From Sandaracinaceae bacterium (lineage in GTDB: Bacteria; Myxococcota_A; Polyangia; Polyangiales; JADJQN01): a stretch of 64,000 nucleotides of DNA. The stretch lies in the NCBI GenBank assembly GCA_016712745.1, contig JADJQN010000003.1, positions 1,757,275 through 1,821,274 on the forward strand, written 5' to 3'. Shown here piece by piece: positions 24,893-33,526 of the stretch. Below the pieces are notes generated by a model that was not told where the DNA came from, made no database searches, and saw nothing but the letters and a program-made list of their open reading frames with translations. Every line of letters starts with the position of its first letter. The stretch's first letter is position 1. Position numbers and translations under genes: made by a program.

Positions 24893-25500
24893 AGAAGGTC
24901 GCTGTACTGTGCTTTGCGCTGCTCGCGTTCGCGGCAATCTTCTACTTCGTTGACGCGTCACGGCGTTCTGCGCCCCTGGATCGCCTTTTCCAAGTAGGCG
25001 AATTCCAACTCACCACCCAGGCTGGCACACCGTTCAACAGCTCGTCGTTGCAAGGCAAAGTTTGGATCGCAGATTTCATCTTCACGCACTGTCCAACAAT
25101 TTGTCCGACGCTTACTGAGAAGATGAGCGCGCTCACACGGACGTTCGCCCGCGAACCGAATGTGCGCTTCATTTCGATCAGCATCGACCCCGTCGCGGAT
25201 ACACCAGCGGTGCTCGCCGAGTACGCGCGGACCCGTCATCTCGATCTGTCGCGATGGACCCTGCTCACCGGTCCTCAAGATGCAATCATCCACACGATCG
25301 TGAACGGGTTTCACCAGCCAGTGGGCGAGCGCATTCCCCGAACGATCAATCGGGAAATCTACGACATGCTGCACTCAGGTCGCTTTACGCTCGTCGATCA
25401 GCACGGTATCGCGCGCGGCCTTTACGAGACAGATCCCGAAGGCTTGGAACAGTTGGAACACGACGTGAACACTCTGCTCGAAACGGAAGGCAACCAATGA
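24889..25500 (+). CDS. SCO1/SenC copper chaperone
   Basis: 203 residues, anchored by an N-terminal membrane helix (residues 1-22) with a periplasmic thioredoxin-like fold. The copper ligands of SCO proteins are present: Cys68 and Cys72 in FTHCPTICPTL and His162 in MLHSGRFTLVD. The protein delivers copper to or reduces the CuA site of cytochrome c oxidase subunit II. ATGA overlaps with both neighbours (permease upstream, DUF420 downstream) place it in the middle of the oxidase maturation operon. Length is typical. Confidence 0.9.
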   Translation: MKKVAVLCFALLAFAAIFYFVDASRRSAPLDRLFQVGEFQLTTQAGTPFNSSSLQGKVWIADFIFTHCPTICPTLTEKMSALTRTFAREPNVRFISISIDPVADTPAVLAEYARTRHLDLSRWTLLTGPQDAIIHTIVNGFHQPVGERIPRTINREIYDMLHSGRFTLVDQHGIARGLYETDPEGLEQLEHDVNTLLETEGNQ

Positions 25501-25916
25501 GCATGGGACCGTCGCTCGCGCTGCTGAATGCATGTTTGAACGCAACGACCGGCGTGTGCATCTTCCTCGCCTGGCGCGCGATTCGCGCGGGGCGCGTCGT
25601 GGCGGTGCATCGTCGCTTGATGCTCACCGGCTTTACGCTCTCGTGCGTCTTTCTGGTGTCCTACGCGACTCGCATTGTGATGTTCGGCAACACGCACTTT
25701 CGCCATGAGGGCGCGATTCGCTACGCGTACTACTTCTTGCTAATCACACACGTGATACTCGCAATGGTGACTGTGCCACTCGTGCTGCGCACTTTGTTCC
25801 TAGCCCTGAAACAGCGCTTCGAGGAACACCGCCGCATCGCCCGAATCACCTTCCCGATCTGGCTCTACGTCTGCGTAACCGGCGTGCTCGTCTACCTCGC
25901 GCTCTATCAGTTCTAG
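25497..25916 (+). CDS. DUF420 membrane protein (oxidase assembly, CtaM/YozB-like)
   Basis: 139 residues with four membrane segments. The DUF420 signature is clear: LNACLNATTGVCIFLAWRAI, then HRRLMLTGFTLSCVFLVSYATRI, HFRHEGAIRYAYYFLLITHVILAM (His-rich) and RRIARITFPIWLYVCVTGV. Related proteins are required for heme-copper oxidase maturation in Gram-positive bacteria. Here the gene overlaps sco by ATGA and ends the operon that begins with ctaB, strengthening that role. No oxidase subunit genes occur in this window. Confidence 0.85.
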   Translation: MSMGPSLALLNACLNATTGVCIFLAWRAIRAGRVVAVHRRLMLTGFTLSCVFLVSYATRIVMFGNTHFRHEGAIRYAYYFLLITHVILAMVTVPLVLRTLFLALKQRFEEHRRIARITFPIWLYVCVTGVLVYLALYQF

Positions 25917-26082
25917 AAGCCAAAACCATCTCATAAGTCGGCTACGCGTCCGCACTGCCGTGCAAAAGCAGGCCAAGATGACTGGCGCACAGCAACGAAC
26001 GCGTGCGCAATAACTGCGCTCGCGTGCAAGGCATGCGCGTCGTCGGATGGCGCCGGCCTGTGAACGCGGGGCCCGTTTACCT

Positions 26083-26099
26083 TGGCACGACGCGTGCTG
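26083..26099 (+). promoter_or_regulatory. Possible sigma54 (-24/-12) promoter
   Basis: TTGGCACGACGCGTGCT has GG (26084-26085) and GC (26096-26097) separated by exactly ten bases, with only one mismatch in the -12 box (GTGC instead of TTGC). It lies 14 bases before the efflux adaptor start at 26114, which would leave only a few bases of leader. An activator site was not identified. Confidence 0.35.
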
Positions 26100-26113
26100 C
26101 GTTCGTCCCTGAC

Positions 26114-27376
26114 ATGGCTATTTCCAACGAGTCGCATGAACTCTCTGCTCGCATCGACCCGGCTGCCGCTACCGCGAGCCCTCCTTCCGCGCCCGCGCAA
26201 ACCGACCAGGTTCGAAAGCCGGCCCCGCCCGCGCCCCTGCGTCGTTTGCGTCGCAAAAGGCGCCGTTGGATCTATTGGCTCGTGGCCATCCTCGCGGTTG
26301 GCGTTGGCATTTGGTGGTACACCACCGCGCGCCAAACGAAGACGCTGACTGTATCGGCGACGGCAGTGACGCGCGGGAGTGTTCGCGACTTCGTTACCAG
26401 CGTGGCGGCCGGCCGCGTCTCCGCACGCTATGAAGCGACGATTCGCGCGCCCTTTGGCGGAACGGTCGCTACGCTGCGCGCACGTCGCGGAGACAGTGTC
26501 GCTGCGGGTGCGGTCGTACTCACATACGATGTGGACGAGCTTCGCGAACGACTACAACTGGCTCGAGCGGGCGTTACCCTGGCACGCGCACAGGTTGGGC
26601 AGGCAGAAGAGAATGAGAGATTGGCAATGCCCGGCGCGATACGCGCGCGCAGGCTTCATCAGAGCGGCGCCATCGCCATCGCGGATCTCGAGCGCGCCGA
26701 AGGCCAGGTCGAAGTGGCTGAGCGAGCCGCCGACGCAGCGCGTGCCGCGCTGTCCCAAGCACGCGCCAATGTCGAGCTCTCTGCATCGGCGCTCTCGCGC
26801 GCCGAAGTGCGTGCGCCAACGGCGGGAGTTATCGTTTCGACCGAGGTAGAGGTTGGGGAGATTACGGCCGCTGGCCAACCGCTCTTCCTTCTAGCGGACA
26901 CGAGTGAGTTTCACGTCGATGCTGAGCTCGACGAAGCGGATGTCGGCCGCGTCGCGGTAGGTATGGCTGTGGACGTGGTGCTCGACGCATTCCCGAACGA
27001 GCGCGTTCGCGGCCGCGTTTCCGAGATTGCGCCGAGCATCACACGAGATGCGCACGGCGGTCGTAGCGCAACGATCGAGGTTGCACTGCCGAGCGATCCC
27101 CGTTTGCGGGTGGGTATGAGCGCTGACGTCGATGTCATCGTGGAGGTGCGTGAAAACGTGTTGTGGGTTCCCCCGAACGCTGTGAGCGGGCGAGGTGCGG
27201 AACGATCGGTGTACGTGGTGCGCGACGGCATCGCTCACAAACGCAGTGTCACGACCGGCGTTTCGACCTGGGAAGCGGCAGAGCTGCTTTCGGGTCTGCG
27301 TGAAGGCGAGCTTGTGCTCACCACACTCGGGGTCGTTGGTCTCGCAGACGGCGCACACGTCCGGGTAGCCCCATGA
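26114..27376 (+). CDS. Periplasmic adaptor (MacA/HlyD-like) of an ABC efflux system
   Basis: 420 residues. A Pro/Ala-rich cytoplasmic N-terminus and one membrane helix (about 55-75; RWIYWLVAILAVGVGIWW) are followed by a lipoyl half-motif (ATIRAPFGGTVATLRARRGDSV), an alpha-hairpin (about 145-225), the second lipoyl half (AEVRAPTAGVIVSTEVEVGE) and a beta-barrel/membrane-proximal region to the end. This is the normal membrane-fusion-protein order. The gene overlaps the ABC ATPase gene (ATGA) and is followed by a MacB-like permease. The start is ATG 26114, next to a sigma54-like box. Substrate unknown (macrolide, peptide or lipoprotein-like). Confidence 0.85.
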   Translation: MAISNESHELSARIDPAAATASPPSAPAQTDQVRKPAPPAPLRRLRRKRRRWIYWLVAILAVGVGIWWYTTARQTKTLTVSATAVTRGSVRDFVTSVAAGRVSARYEATIRAPFGGTVATLRARRGDSVAAGAVVLTYDVDELRERLQLARAGVTLARAQVGQAEENERLAMPGAIRARRLHQSGAIAIADLERAEGQVEVAERAADAARAALSQARANVELSASALSRAEVRAPTAGVIVSTEVEVGEITAAGQPLFLLADTSEFHVDAELDEADVGRVAVGMAVDVVLDAFPNERVRGRVSEIAPSITRDAHGGRSATIEVALPSDPRLRVGMSADVDVIVEVRENVLWVPPNAVSGRGAERSVYVVRDGIAHKRSVTTGVSTWEAAELLSGLREGELVLTTLGVVGLADGAHVRVAP

Positions 27377-28104
27377 GCGCAGCCGCAGCACCATCGCTCG
27401 CCGAGGAACTTCCGCTCATCGACGCAAATGGCATCGAGCGCACCTTTCGTATGGGCGACGAGGACGTTCGGGTGCTGAACGGCGTGTCGTTCTCCGTGCA
27501 GCGGGGAGAGTACGTTGCGCTCATCGGTCCTTCGGGTTCCGGCAAGAGCACGCTTATGTATCAGATTGGGTGTCTGGACACGCCCACGGCCGGACAACTT
27601 ACGCTGGCTGGCTACGACACCGCGACACTCGATGACGCGGAGCTGGCCGCCCTTCGCAATCAGGTCATCGGTTTTGTGTTCCAAACCTTCAACCTTTTAT
27701 CGCGCACGTCGGTTGTCGATAACGTCGCTCTGCCGTTGCGCTACGCCGGTGTAGGGCTCAAGGAGCGTCGCGCGCGCGCCCGCGAAGCTCTCTCGCGCGT
27801 GAGTCTTTCCCATCGTGAAGACTACTCACCCGAGCGCTTGTCGGGAGGCGAGCGTCAACGCGTTGCAATCGCGCGTGCGATCGTCACGCGGCCGGCTTTG
27901 CTTCTGTGCGACGAGCCAACCGGCAACCTCGATCAACGCGTGGGCAAAGAGATCTTTGCGCTCTTTGAAGAACTCAACAGTGAGCTTGGGGCGACGCTTG
28001 TCATCGTCACGCACGACATGACTCTTGCGAAACGAGCGCGACGGGTGATCGAGTTGGTTGATGGAGTCATCGTGAACGACGCCACTCCCGCTGGAAGGGC
28101 GTGA
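27373..28104 (+). CDS. MacB/LolD-type ABC ATPase
   Basis: 243 residues. It has Walker A GPSGSGKST, a Q-loop (FVFQTFNLLSRTS), the signature LSGGERQRVAIARAI, Walker B LLLCDEPTGNLD and the H-switch in VTHDMTLAKRARR. The LDQRVGKEI segment and short length fit the LolD/MacB/FtsE ATPase class. It overlaps the adaptor gene upstream (ATGA) and lies six bases before the permease gene. Together the three genes encode an inner-membrane complex needing an outer-membrane TolC-like channel, which is not in this window. Confidence 0.92.
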   Translation: MSAAAAPSLAEELPLIDANGIERTFRMGDEDVRVLNGVSFSVQRGEYVALIGPSGSGKSTLMYQIGCLDTPTAGQLTLAGYDTATLDDAELAALRNQVIGFVFQTFNLLSRTSVVDNVALPLRYAGVGLKERRARAREALSRVSLSHREDYSPERLSGGERQRVAIARAIVTRPALLLCDEPTGNLDQRVGKEIFALFEELNSELGATLVIVTHDMTLAKRARRVIELVDGVIVNDATPAGRA

Positions 28105-28110
28105 CGCGCC

Positions 28111-29313
28111 ATGTTTGAACATCTGCGCTCCGCTCTTCAGTCGCTAACGTCGAACAAGACGCGCGCCGGTCTCACCATGTTGGGCGTGATCATTGGAGTG
28201 CTTGCGGTTGTCCTACTTGTGAGCGTTGGCGATGGCGCGCGGGTCTATCTGGACAGCACCTTGAGCTCCATCGGCACAAACCTTCTCTTCGTTACCCCAG
28301 GCCGGCGAGAAACGCGCGGTGGCTTTTCACATCCGCAAAGCGGCTCAGCGAAGCCGCTCACCATGGATGACGTTCATGCGCTCGAACGACAAACACACCT
28401 ATTGACGAGTGTGTGCCCCATCGTGGAAGGCGGAGGCGCGGTGCGTTACGGCGGTCGAACGCGCGACACGATGGTGGCGGGAGTCGGCGAGTCGTTCGGT
28501 GTTCTGCGTAGCATGACAATCAACATCGGTACGCACATAAGCAGCGAGGATGTGGACGCGCGACGACGCGTGGCCGTGCTCGGTCGGACCGTCGTGCGTG
28601 AGCTCTTTGGAAACGAGAATCCACTTGGCAAAGCGATTCGCGTTGCCAACGGGCGCTTCCGCGTGATTGGAGTTCTTGAACCCAAGGGCTCCACGTTTGG
28701 CGCAGACATGGACGACCTAGTTCTCATTCCCGCGACCAGCGCCGAGGACTTATTCGGCCAAGAGTTCTTGACGTCGATACTCACCGCCGTCCGCTCGCGC
28801 GAGGACGCAGCACCTGCGATGGAGGAGATCGAGCAAACCCTCGCGCGTCGACGCCATGGCGAGCGTACGTTCACTGTCATGAGCCAAGATGATCTCATGA
28901 ACGTGTTCGGCAGCCTCACGTCGGCGATGACTCTTGCACTTTTGGCGATAGCGTCGGTCTCGCTCATCGTCGGCGGGATTGGGATCATGAACATCATGTT
29001 CGTCAGCGTGCGGGAGCGAACCCGGGAGATAGGACTTCGCCGCGCCTTAGGCGCAACACGGGGTGATGTGCTCTTGCAGTTTCTGGTCGAGAGCTTGGTG
29101 CTCTCCTCTACGGGCGGCCTCATAGGCCTTGCGATCGGCGTCGTCGTAATCGCAGGGGTCAATCGATACTTCCCCGACGTGCCGCTGCGCTTGTCGGCTT
29201 GGATTGCCGCCGTCGCATTCGGGGCAGCGTTCGTCGTCGGCGTGGTCTCGGGCGTCGTTCCCGCTCGGCGCGCCGCCCGTCTCGACCCGGTCGAAGCGCT
29301 GCGCTACGAGTAG
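28111..29313 (+). CDS. MacB-like FtsX-domain permease
   Basis: 400 residues in the MacB/LolC pattern. TM1 is near the N-terminus (NKTRAGLTMLGVIIGVLAVVLL), followed by a large periplasmic domain (about 45-275). Three TM helices in the C-terminal FtsX domain (about 280-395) contain GGIGIMNIMFVSVRERTREIGLRRALGA. The ATPase is a separate polypeptide here, unlike E. coli MacB. These permeases move substrate from the periplasm by a bellows-like mechanism rather than across the inner membrane. Confidence 0.9.
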   Translation: MFEHLRSALQSLTSNKTRAGLTMLGVIIGVLAVVLLVSVGDGARVYLDSTLSSIGTNLLFVTPGRRETRGGFSHPQSGSAKPLTMDDVHALERQTHLLTSVCPIVEGGGAVRYGGRTRDTMVAGVGESFGVLRSMTINIGTHISSEDVDARRRVAVLGRTVVRELFGNENPLGKAIRVANGRFRVIGVLEPKGSTFGADMDDLVLIPATSAEDLFGQEFLTSILTAVRSREDAAPAMEEIEQTLARRRHGERTFTVMSQDDLMNVFGSLTSAMTLALLAIASVSLIVGGIGIMNIMFVSVRERTREIGLRRALGATRGDVLLQFLVESLVLSSTGGLIGLAIGVVVIAGVNRYFPDVPLRLSAWIAAVAFGAAFVVGVVSGVVPARRAARLDPVEALRYE

Positions 29314-29404
29314 CCGCGCGAGGGCTGAAGAAACCCGCCCGCCTTCGGCTCCGCACATCGCGTGAGCGGCCTCTCGGCGGAATCGTGTATAAAGGGTCAC
29401 TTCC

Positions 29405-30547
29405 GTGCAAGCCATTCGAGTCGCTCTCGTCGCTGTGTTCGCCTACGCGGCAGTGCTCTTCTTCGGCGCGGCCATTCACGTGGGCGGCGACATGCGCGTC
29501 TATTTCCACGTAGGCGATCGCTTCGAGCATCCGGCATTCGTGCAAGAGCAGCATATTCCGGTCATTCACGATTCGTTCGGATACGACGGTCAGTTCTATC
29601 TCATGATCGCCACTGATCCCCTGCTTACGACGCACGCGATGGTTCCGTACATCGATGCGCCGGCGTATCGCTATCGTCGCATCGGCGTGTCCCTGCTTGT
29701 CTTGGCCGTTTGCGCCGGGACCGGGGCGCGTTGCGCGTCGTTTGCGATTCCAATTCTTCTCTTCATCGCGCTCGGCTTTGGCGTGTGGGGCGCTTCGACA
29801 TACGCACAGACGCTCGGGCGCAGTGCATGGTGGGGGCTCGCGTGGAGTGCGCTGCCTGCGGTCGCGATAGGCATGCCGCGCTACCTACCCGACGTGCTTG
29901 CTACGTCCTTGTGCATGCTCGGCGCGCTCTTCATCTCGCAGCGCCGCTTCTGGCCTGCTGCGGCGTGCTTCGCATACGCCGTCCTAACGCGCGAGACGAC
30001 CTTTCTCTATCCTCTCGCGTTTGCGGCGAGCGCACTTTTAAAGCGGGAGTATCTGCGCCAGACCGCGATCGTGTGCATCGCTTCGGTTGTGCCGCTCGCG
30101 CTGTGGATGCTTCTTCTTCGGGCCCGCCTCGGAGTGGTGAGCGAAGAGGCCGGCGCGCAGTTCGCTCTGCCCTTCAGCGGGATTTGGCAAGTGGTCATCG
30201 ATGCTACGTCGCAGCACGATCAACCAAGCCTCACGGTGCGAGCGGTTGGAAACGCAATCTCCGTCGTGGCGTTCCTGTCAGCAAGCGCGGTTGGAGTTCG
30301 TGCGTTCCTCCTCGACAAGCGCGACTGGGTCGCCATTCTCGCACTGTTTGGGACGGCGCTGGGCGTTCTCGCAGGATTCAAGGTTTGGGACTCGAGCAAC
30401 TCCTCCACGCGTACTCTTGACTGCCTCTACGTGGCGGTCTTCCTACTCGCGCTGCGTCACCAACGCAGAAGTTGGTGGGTCCCACTTGCAATCGTCGGAG
30501 TTCTTTGCCTGGTCCCCGTGCTAACGACCATGTCGACGACGCGCTGA
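29405..30547 (+). CDS. Polytopic membrane protein, GT-C-like
   Basis: 380 residues starting at GTG 29405, with about nine to ten membrane segments. After TM1 there is a periplasmic loop with FGYDGQFYLMIATDPL and a following APAYRYRRIGVSLL. This Asp-containing loop is typical of GT-C-fold lipid-linked sugar transferases and related uncharacterised proteins. A catalytic Asp in DGQFY is plausible. The next gene is a convergent GT4 glycosyltransferase, so both may act in polysaccharide or glycolipid synthesis, although convergent orientation argues against one operon. Function is inferred only. Confidence 0.6.
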   Translation: MQAIRVALVAVFAYAAVLFFGAAIHVGGDMRVYFHVGDRFEHPAFVQEQHIPVIHDSFGYDGQFYLMIATDPLLTTHAMVPYIDAPAYRYRRIGVSLLVLAVCAGTGARCASFAIPILLFIALGFGVWGASTYAQTLGRSAWWGLAWSALPAVAIGMPRYLPDVLATSLCMLGALFISQRRFWPAAACFAYAVLTRETTFLYPLAFAASALLKREYLRQTAIVCIASVVPLALWMLLLRARLGVVSEEAGAQFALPFSGIWQVVIDATSQHDQPSLTVRAVGNAISVVAFLSASAVGVRAFLLDKRDWVAILALFGTALGVLAGFKVWDSSNSSTRTLDCLYVAVFLLALRHQRRSWWVPLAIVGVLCLVPVLTTMSTTR

Positions 30548-30560
30548 CAAACCCAACGCG

Positions 30561-31724
30561 TTACTTCTGAGCGACGGTGCGGTACACAGCCAGAGTTTCT
30601 CGCGCCGTCTTTGACCATGAATAACTGCGCGCGCGCGCAAGGCCGCGTTCGACAAGATCACGGCGATGAAGCGTGTCGTTGGAATGGCGCCGCATTAGAT
30701 CAGTAAGCGCGGCCGCGTTTTTGGGCTCAAAGAAGTCGGCGTCCGCCTCCGCCACTTCGCGGTACGCGGGATTGCTGGCAGCGATTACCGGCGTTCCGCA
30801 CGACATCGATTCGAGCAGGGTCATGCCGAAGCCCTCGTAGAGTGACGGGGCAATTGTGCTTGTTGCGCCGCGATAAAACGCAGGCAGCTCCGCATCGCCG
30901 ATGTTGCTCAGCCAGCGGAAGCGATCTGCCACGCCGCGTTCGGCGGCGAGGTTTGTAAGGCGCGTAAATGATTCTTCGTACATCGCCTTTCCAATGCAGA
31001 CGAGGCCTTCCGGAAGCTCGTGCGCGCAGTCGCACCATGCACGGAATGCCGTCTCCAAATTCTTGCGATAGTGATCGCTGCTCACGCATACAAAGAACTT
31101 CGCCGGCAAATCATACTTCGCGCGCAAGGCGTCGTGCTCGCCCGGCGCAGCGGTCGATGCGTAGTGTTCGGTGTCGATGCCGTGATGCACGACAGTTATT
31201 TTCGACAACGCGATATGCAGGGCGTGCGACAAATCGTCGCGAGTAAGAGCGCTAATCGCGATAAGGTGATCGGGCCTGGTGTATCGCGACCAGTTGAGGG
31301 CGAAGTCCATGCGCTTGCGCGCCGCCTCGAGTAGGCCCTTCTTCTCGCGCGGGAAGACGATGGGGATCACATCGTGCGCGGTACTCACGACTTTGCATCC
31401 GGGCAAATAGGGCAACCCTTGCGGCTGCGTCGCATGAAAGATTTGCACGTCGCGACGACGCAGCGCTTGCCCCACGAGAAAGGAGCGCTGCGCGAGGTGG
31501 CGCAGGTTCGGGATCGGCGGCCCAAGGCGCTCGACTTCGCTCAAGGCGCGGTCCGGTGAGAGAGGCGCACGATCGGAGAATAGAAGAACGCTCAGATCCA
31601 GATCGCGCGTGTCACTGGGCGGTAGTTGCGTCAGTGCGCGTAAGAGCTCATTGGCGTATTTGCCAATCCCGCCGAATCGGTCCTGCATTTCGTTGGCGGA
31701 GAGATCCAGGCAAACCCGCAGCAT
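30561..31724 (-). CDS. Glycosyltransferase family 4
   Basis: 387 residues, GT-B fold. The N-terminal domain begins LRVCLDLSANEMQDRFGGIGKYANELLRAL (acceptor-side Gly-rich loop). The C-terminal donor domain shows the family EX7E-type motif in SLYEGFGMTLLESMSCGTPVIAAS, plus FVCVSSDHYRKNLETAF. It lacks a signal peptide and is probably peripheral to the inner membrane. The layout (SxxGIGxY near the start and a mid HATQPQGLPYLPG segment) resembles mannosyltransferases of exopolysaccharide or O-antigen pathways. It is seven bases upstream of the cpoB stop on the same strand, a probable read-through operon with pal-cpoB. Confidence 0.85.
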   Translation of the reverse strand: MLRVCLDLSANEMQDRFGGIGKYANELLRALTQLPPSDTRDLDLSVLLFSDRAPLSPDRALSEVERLGPPIPNLRHLAQRSFLVGQALRRRDVQIFHATQPQGLPYLPGCKVVSTAHDVIPIVFPREKKGLLEAARKRMDFALNWSRYTRPDHLIAISALTRDDLSHALHIALSKITVVHHGIDTEHYASTAAPGEHDALRAKYDLPAKFFVCVSSDHYRKNLETAFRAWCDCAHELPEGLVCIGKAMYEESFTRLTNLAAERGVADRFRWLSNIGDAELPAFYRGATSTIAPSLYEGFGMTLLESMSCGTPVIAASNPAYREVAEADADFFEPKNAAALTDLMRRHSNDTLHRRDLVERGLARARSYSWSKTARETLAVYRTVAQK

Positions 31725-31730
31725 CGCGCT

Positions 31731-32603
31731 TCAGTTCTGGCAGTAGCCGCGCGCAGGGTGCTGGACTTCGCGGAGGCGTTCGCGTGCGCGAGCGACGAGC
31801 GGAGAGCTTGCTTGCGTGCGAATCAAGCCTTCGAGGGCAGTGCGTGCATCTGCGCATGCGTGTTGTCGCCAATACGCTTCGGCCATGTCGAGAAGGGTCT
31901 CGTCGACGGCGTCGCCGCTCGCGTAGTCGCGCAAGACTTTGCCGAGTTCGCCTAGCGCGGTTGCTGGGCGGCCCTCCGCGAGATAGCTCGCGCCGATCCA
32001 ATACTGAGCGTTGTCCGCTTGATCGGTGTTGCCGTGGCGCGTGACGTATTCGCGAAATAGCGCGCGCGCACGTGAGTAGTCGGCGGCCGTGTACGCGCGG
32101 TACGCAGCGGCATAGTGCTCGCTCGGATCAGCGGGAATCTCTGATGCAGCGACGGGCATGTCGATGCCAGCCTTGCGCGCGACTTGCGTGATACGTTCGT
32201 CCATCTCGCCGCGCTGCTGCGTGAGCTGATGGGTGAGTAGTTCGTTCGCATTGCGCAGCTCCGCGAGCTGGCCCTCGAGCGCGGCAAGCTGGGCCTGTAG
32301 CTCCTGCACTTGCACGCCCGTGTCTGCGCTATTGCGGCGCAAAACCTGGGTGGCTTGCTCGAGTACGCCCTGCAGCTCGGTGCGGGTTGCGGTCGCCTGC
32401 GCGACTTCGCTTTCCATTTGCGCGCGAACGGCGGCTTGGCCCTGCTCGAGTTCGTTTAGGCGCCGCGTGTGCGCTGCGGTTGTCTCGTCGAGCTCGCTGC
32501 CGTGACTTGCAGAAGTCCACAGACAACCGGCGAGGCCCGCGCTCATGAGCACGAGCACGACCATCCTCGAGCTAGAAGGTGCGAGGGAGCGGCCTGAGAT
32601 CAT
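31731..32603 (-). CDS. cpoB: CpoB/YbgF-like Tol-Pal coordinator lipoprotein
   Basis: 290 residues. The N-terminus carries a lipobox (MVVLVLMSAGLAGC). A long coiled coil (about 35-135; heptads with LNELEQGQAAVRAQM and LEGQLAELRNANELL) is followed by three TPR-like repeats (about 160-280; DYSRARALFREYVTRHG, QYWIGASYLAEGRP, DMAEAYWRQHACADARTALEGLI). This is the CpoB layout that couples peptidoglycan synthesis to outer-membrane constriction. The start codon overlaps the pal stop (ATGA), and pal-cpoB is the canonical order. In E. coli CpoB is soluble; a lipoprotein form is a variation. Confidence 0.85.
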   Translation of the reverse strand: MISGRSLAPSSSRMVVLVLMSAGLAGCLWTSASHGSELDETTAAHTRRLNELEQGQAAVRAQMESEVAQATATRTELQGVLEQATQVLRRNSADTGVQVQELQAQLAALEGQLAELRNANELLTHQLTQQRGEMDERITQVARKAGIDMPVAASEIPADPSEHYAAAYRAYTAADYSRARALFREYVTRHGNTDQADNAQYWIGASYLAEGRPATALGELGKVLRDYASGDAVDETLLDMAEAYWRQHACADARTALEGLIRTQASSPLVARARERLREVQHPARGYCQN

Positions 32604-33277
32604 TGCTCGAGCATGTCAGCGCGACGATCGCGCGACCAGCCCGACTCGTCGTGGCCTGACGCCATCTCTTCGCCCTGCGACGAGGTGCCAAGCGCGCTGC
32701 GCGCAACGCCAAGCGAGACGAGGAAATCGCGAACCGCGCGAGCGCGGCGATCGCCGAGCGCGAGGTTGTATTCTTCGGTACCACGCTCGTCGCAGTGGCC
32801 TACGATCTGCAGGTGCGAAACGTTGCGCTCGCGCATGCACGCAGCGATCGCCTGAAGCTGGTCGCGAACGCCAGAGCTAAGCTCAGCGGATTCAAATTCA
32901 AAGCTGACGGCGCTGATCGTGCAAGCGGTCGGCGCGGGCGGCGTTTCTGCGGTTGGCGCCGTGGGGGTCGTGGGGACGCTCTGGGTTCCTACGCAGCGAT
33001 TTCCCTGACATTCTTGACCGCTCGGGCAATCGGCCGAACTTGCGCAATAGCCGGGGATCGCATCGCAGCGACCGTCGACGCAGCTCTGACCCGCTTGGCA
33101 ATCCTCGTCCGTGCGGCACATCTGGCATTGGCCGTTCACACAGAATTCGCCTTCATGGCAATTCTCGTCGGTATCGCAGTTGGGGTAGCTCGGTCCGCAG
33201 CCCGTGGCTGCGAGGGACATCAGCGCGAGCAACGCAAAGGAAAGCATTGAAATGCAAGTGATTTTCGATACTTTCAT
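32600..33277 (-). CDS. pal: Peptidoglycan-associated lipoprotein with Cys-rich insert
   Basis: 225 residues with GAGAAGG upstream of ATG 33277. The lipobox ATGC places Cys27 as the lipidated residue. Residues about 30-95 contain a Cys-rich module of at least three units (DENCHEGEFCVNGQC, DEDCQAGQSCVDGRC, SADCPSGQECQGNRC). The C-terminal OmpA/Pal domain (about 120-225) has the peptidoglycan-binding signature GHCDERGTEEYNLALGDRRA. It tethers the outer membrane to peptidoglycan. TolQRAB genes are not adjacent. The Cys-rich insert is not found in enterobacterial Pal. Confidence 0.9.
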   Translation of the reverse strand: MKVSKITCISMLSFALLALMSLAATGCGPSYPNCDTDENCHEGEFCVNGQCQMCRTDEDCQAGQSCVDGRCDAIPGYCASSADCPSGQECQGNRCVGTQSVPTTPTAPTAETPPAPTACTISAVSFEFESAELSSGVRDQLQAIAACMRERNVSHLQIVGHCDERGTEEYNLALGDRRARAVRDFLVSLGVARSALGTSSQGEEMASGHDESGWSRDRRADMLEQ

Positions 33278-33410
33278 CGTGCCTTCTCCCATCGTCATCG
33301 AGTCCTCCACCGAGCTTAGGCTCAAGTCTGACCGTGGGTAATCGTTTGAGCGCCCTTTGTCAACGCACTCGCGCCGCCCAAGCCGGGCTAACCCTCACCC
33401 TCGGCTGCGC

Positions 33411-33432
33411 ATTTAGCACACGATCGCTAAAT
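33411..33432. promoter_or_regulatory. Inverted repeat in the divergent pal/VWA promoter region
   Basis: ATTTAGC-acacgatc-GCTAAAT, a perfect seven-base-arm dyad with an eight-base spacer. It lies in the 249-base gap between divergently transcribed pal and the first TSP3/VWA lipoprotein gene. Size and position fit an operator for a dimeric regulator. Nothing in the window identifies the protein. The rest of this gap shows no clear -35/-10 pair. Confidence 0.35.
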
Positions 33433-33526
33433 CGACAGCGGGTTCGCTTGTCTCGACCCAGTTCACGGGCCATGGTTCGGCGTTGTTTTCTCTCTGGCGC
33501 TCGTGGTGGAGCGTAAGGAGTTCTTC

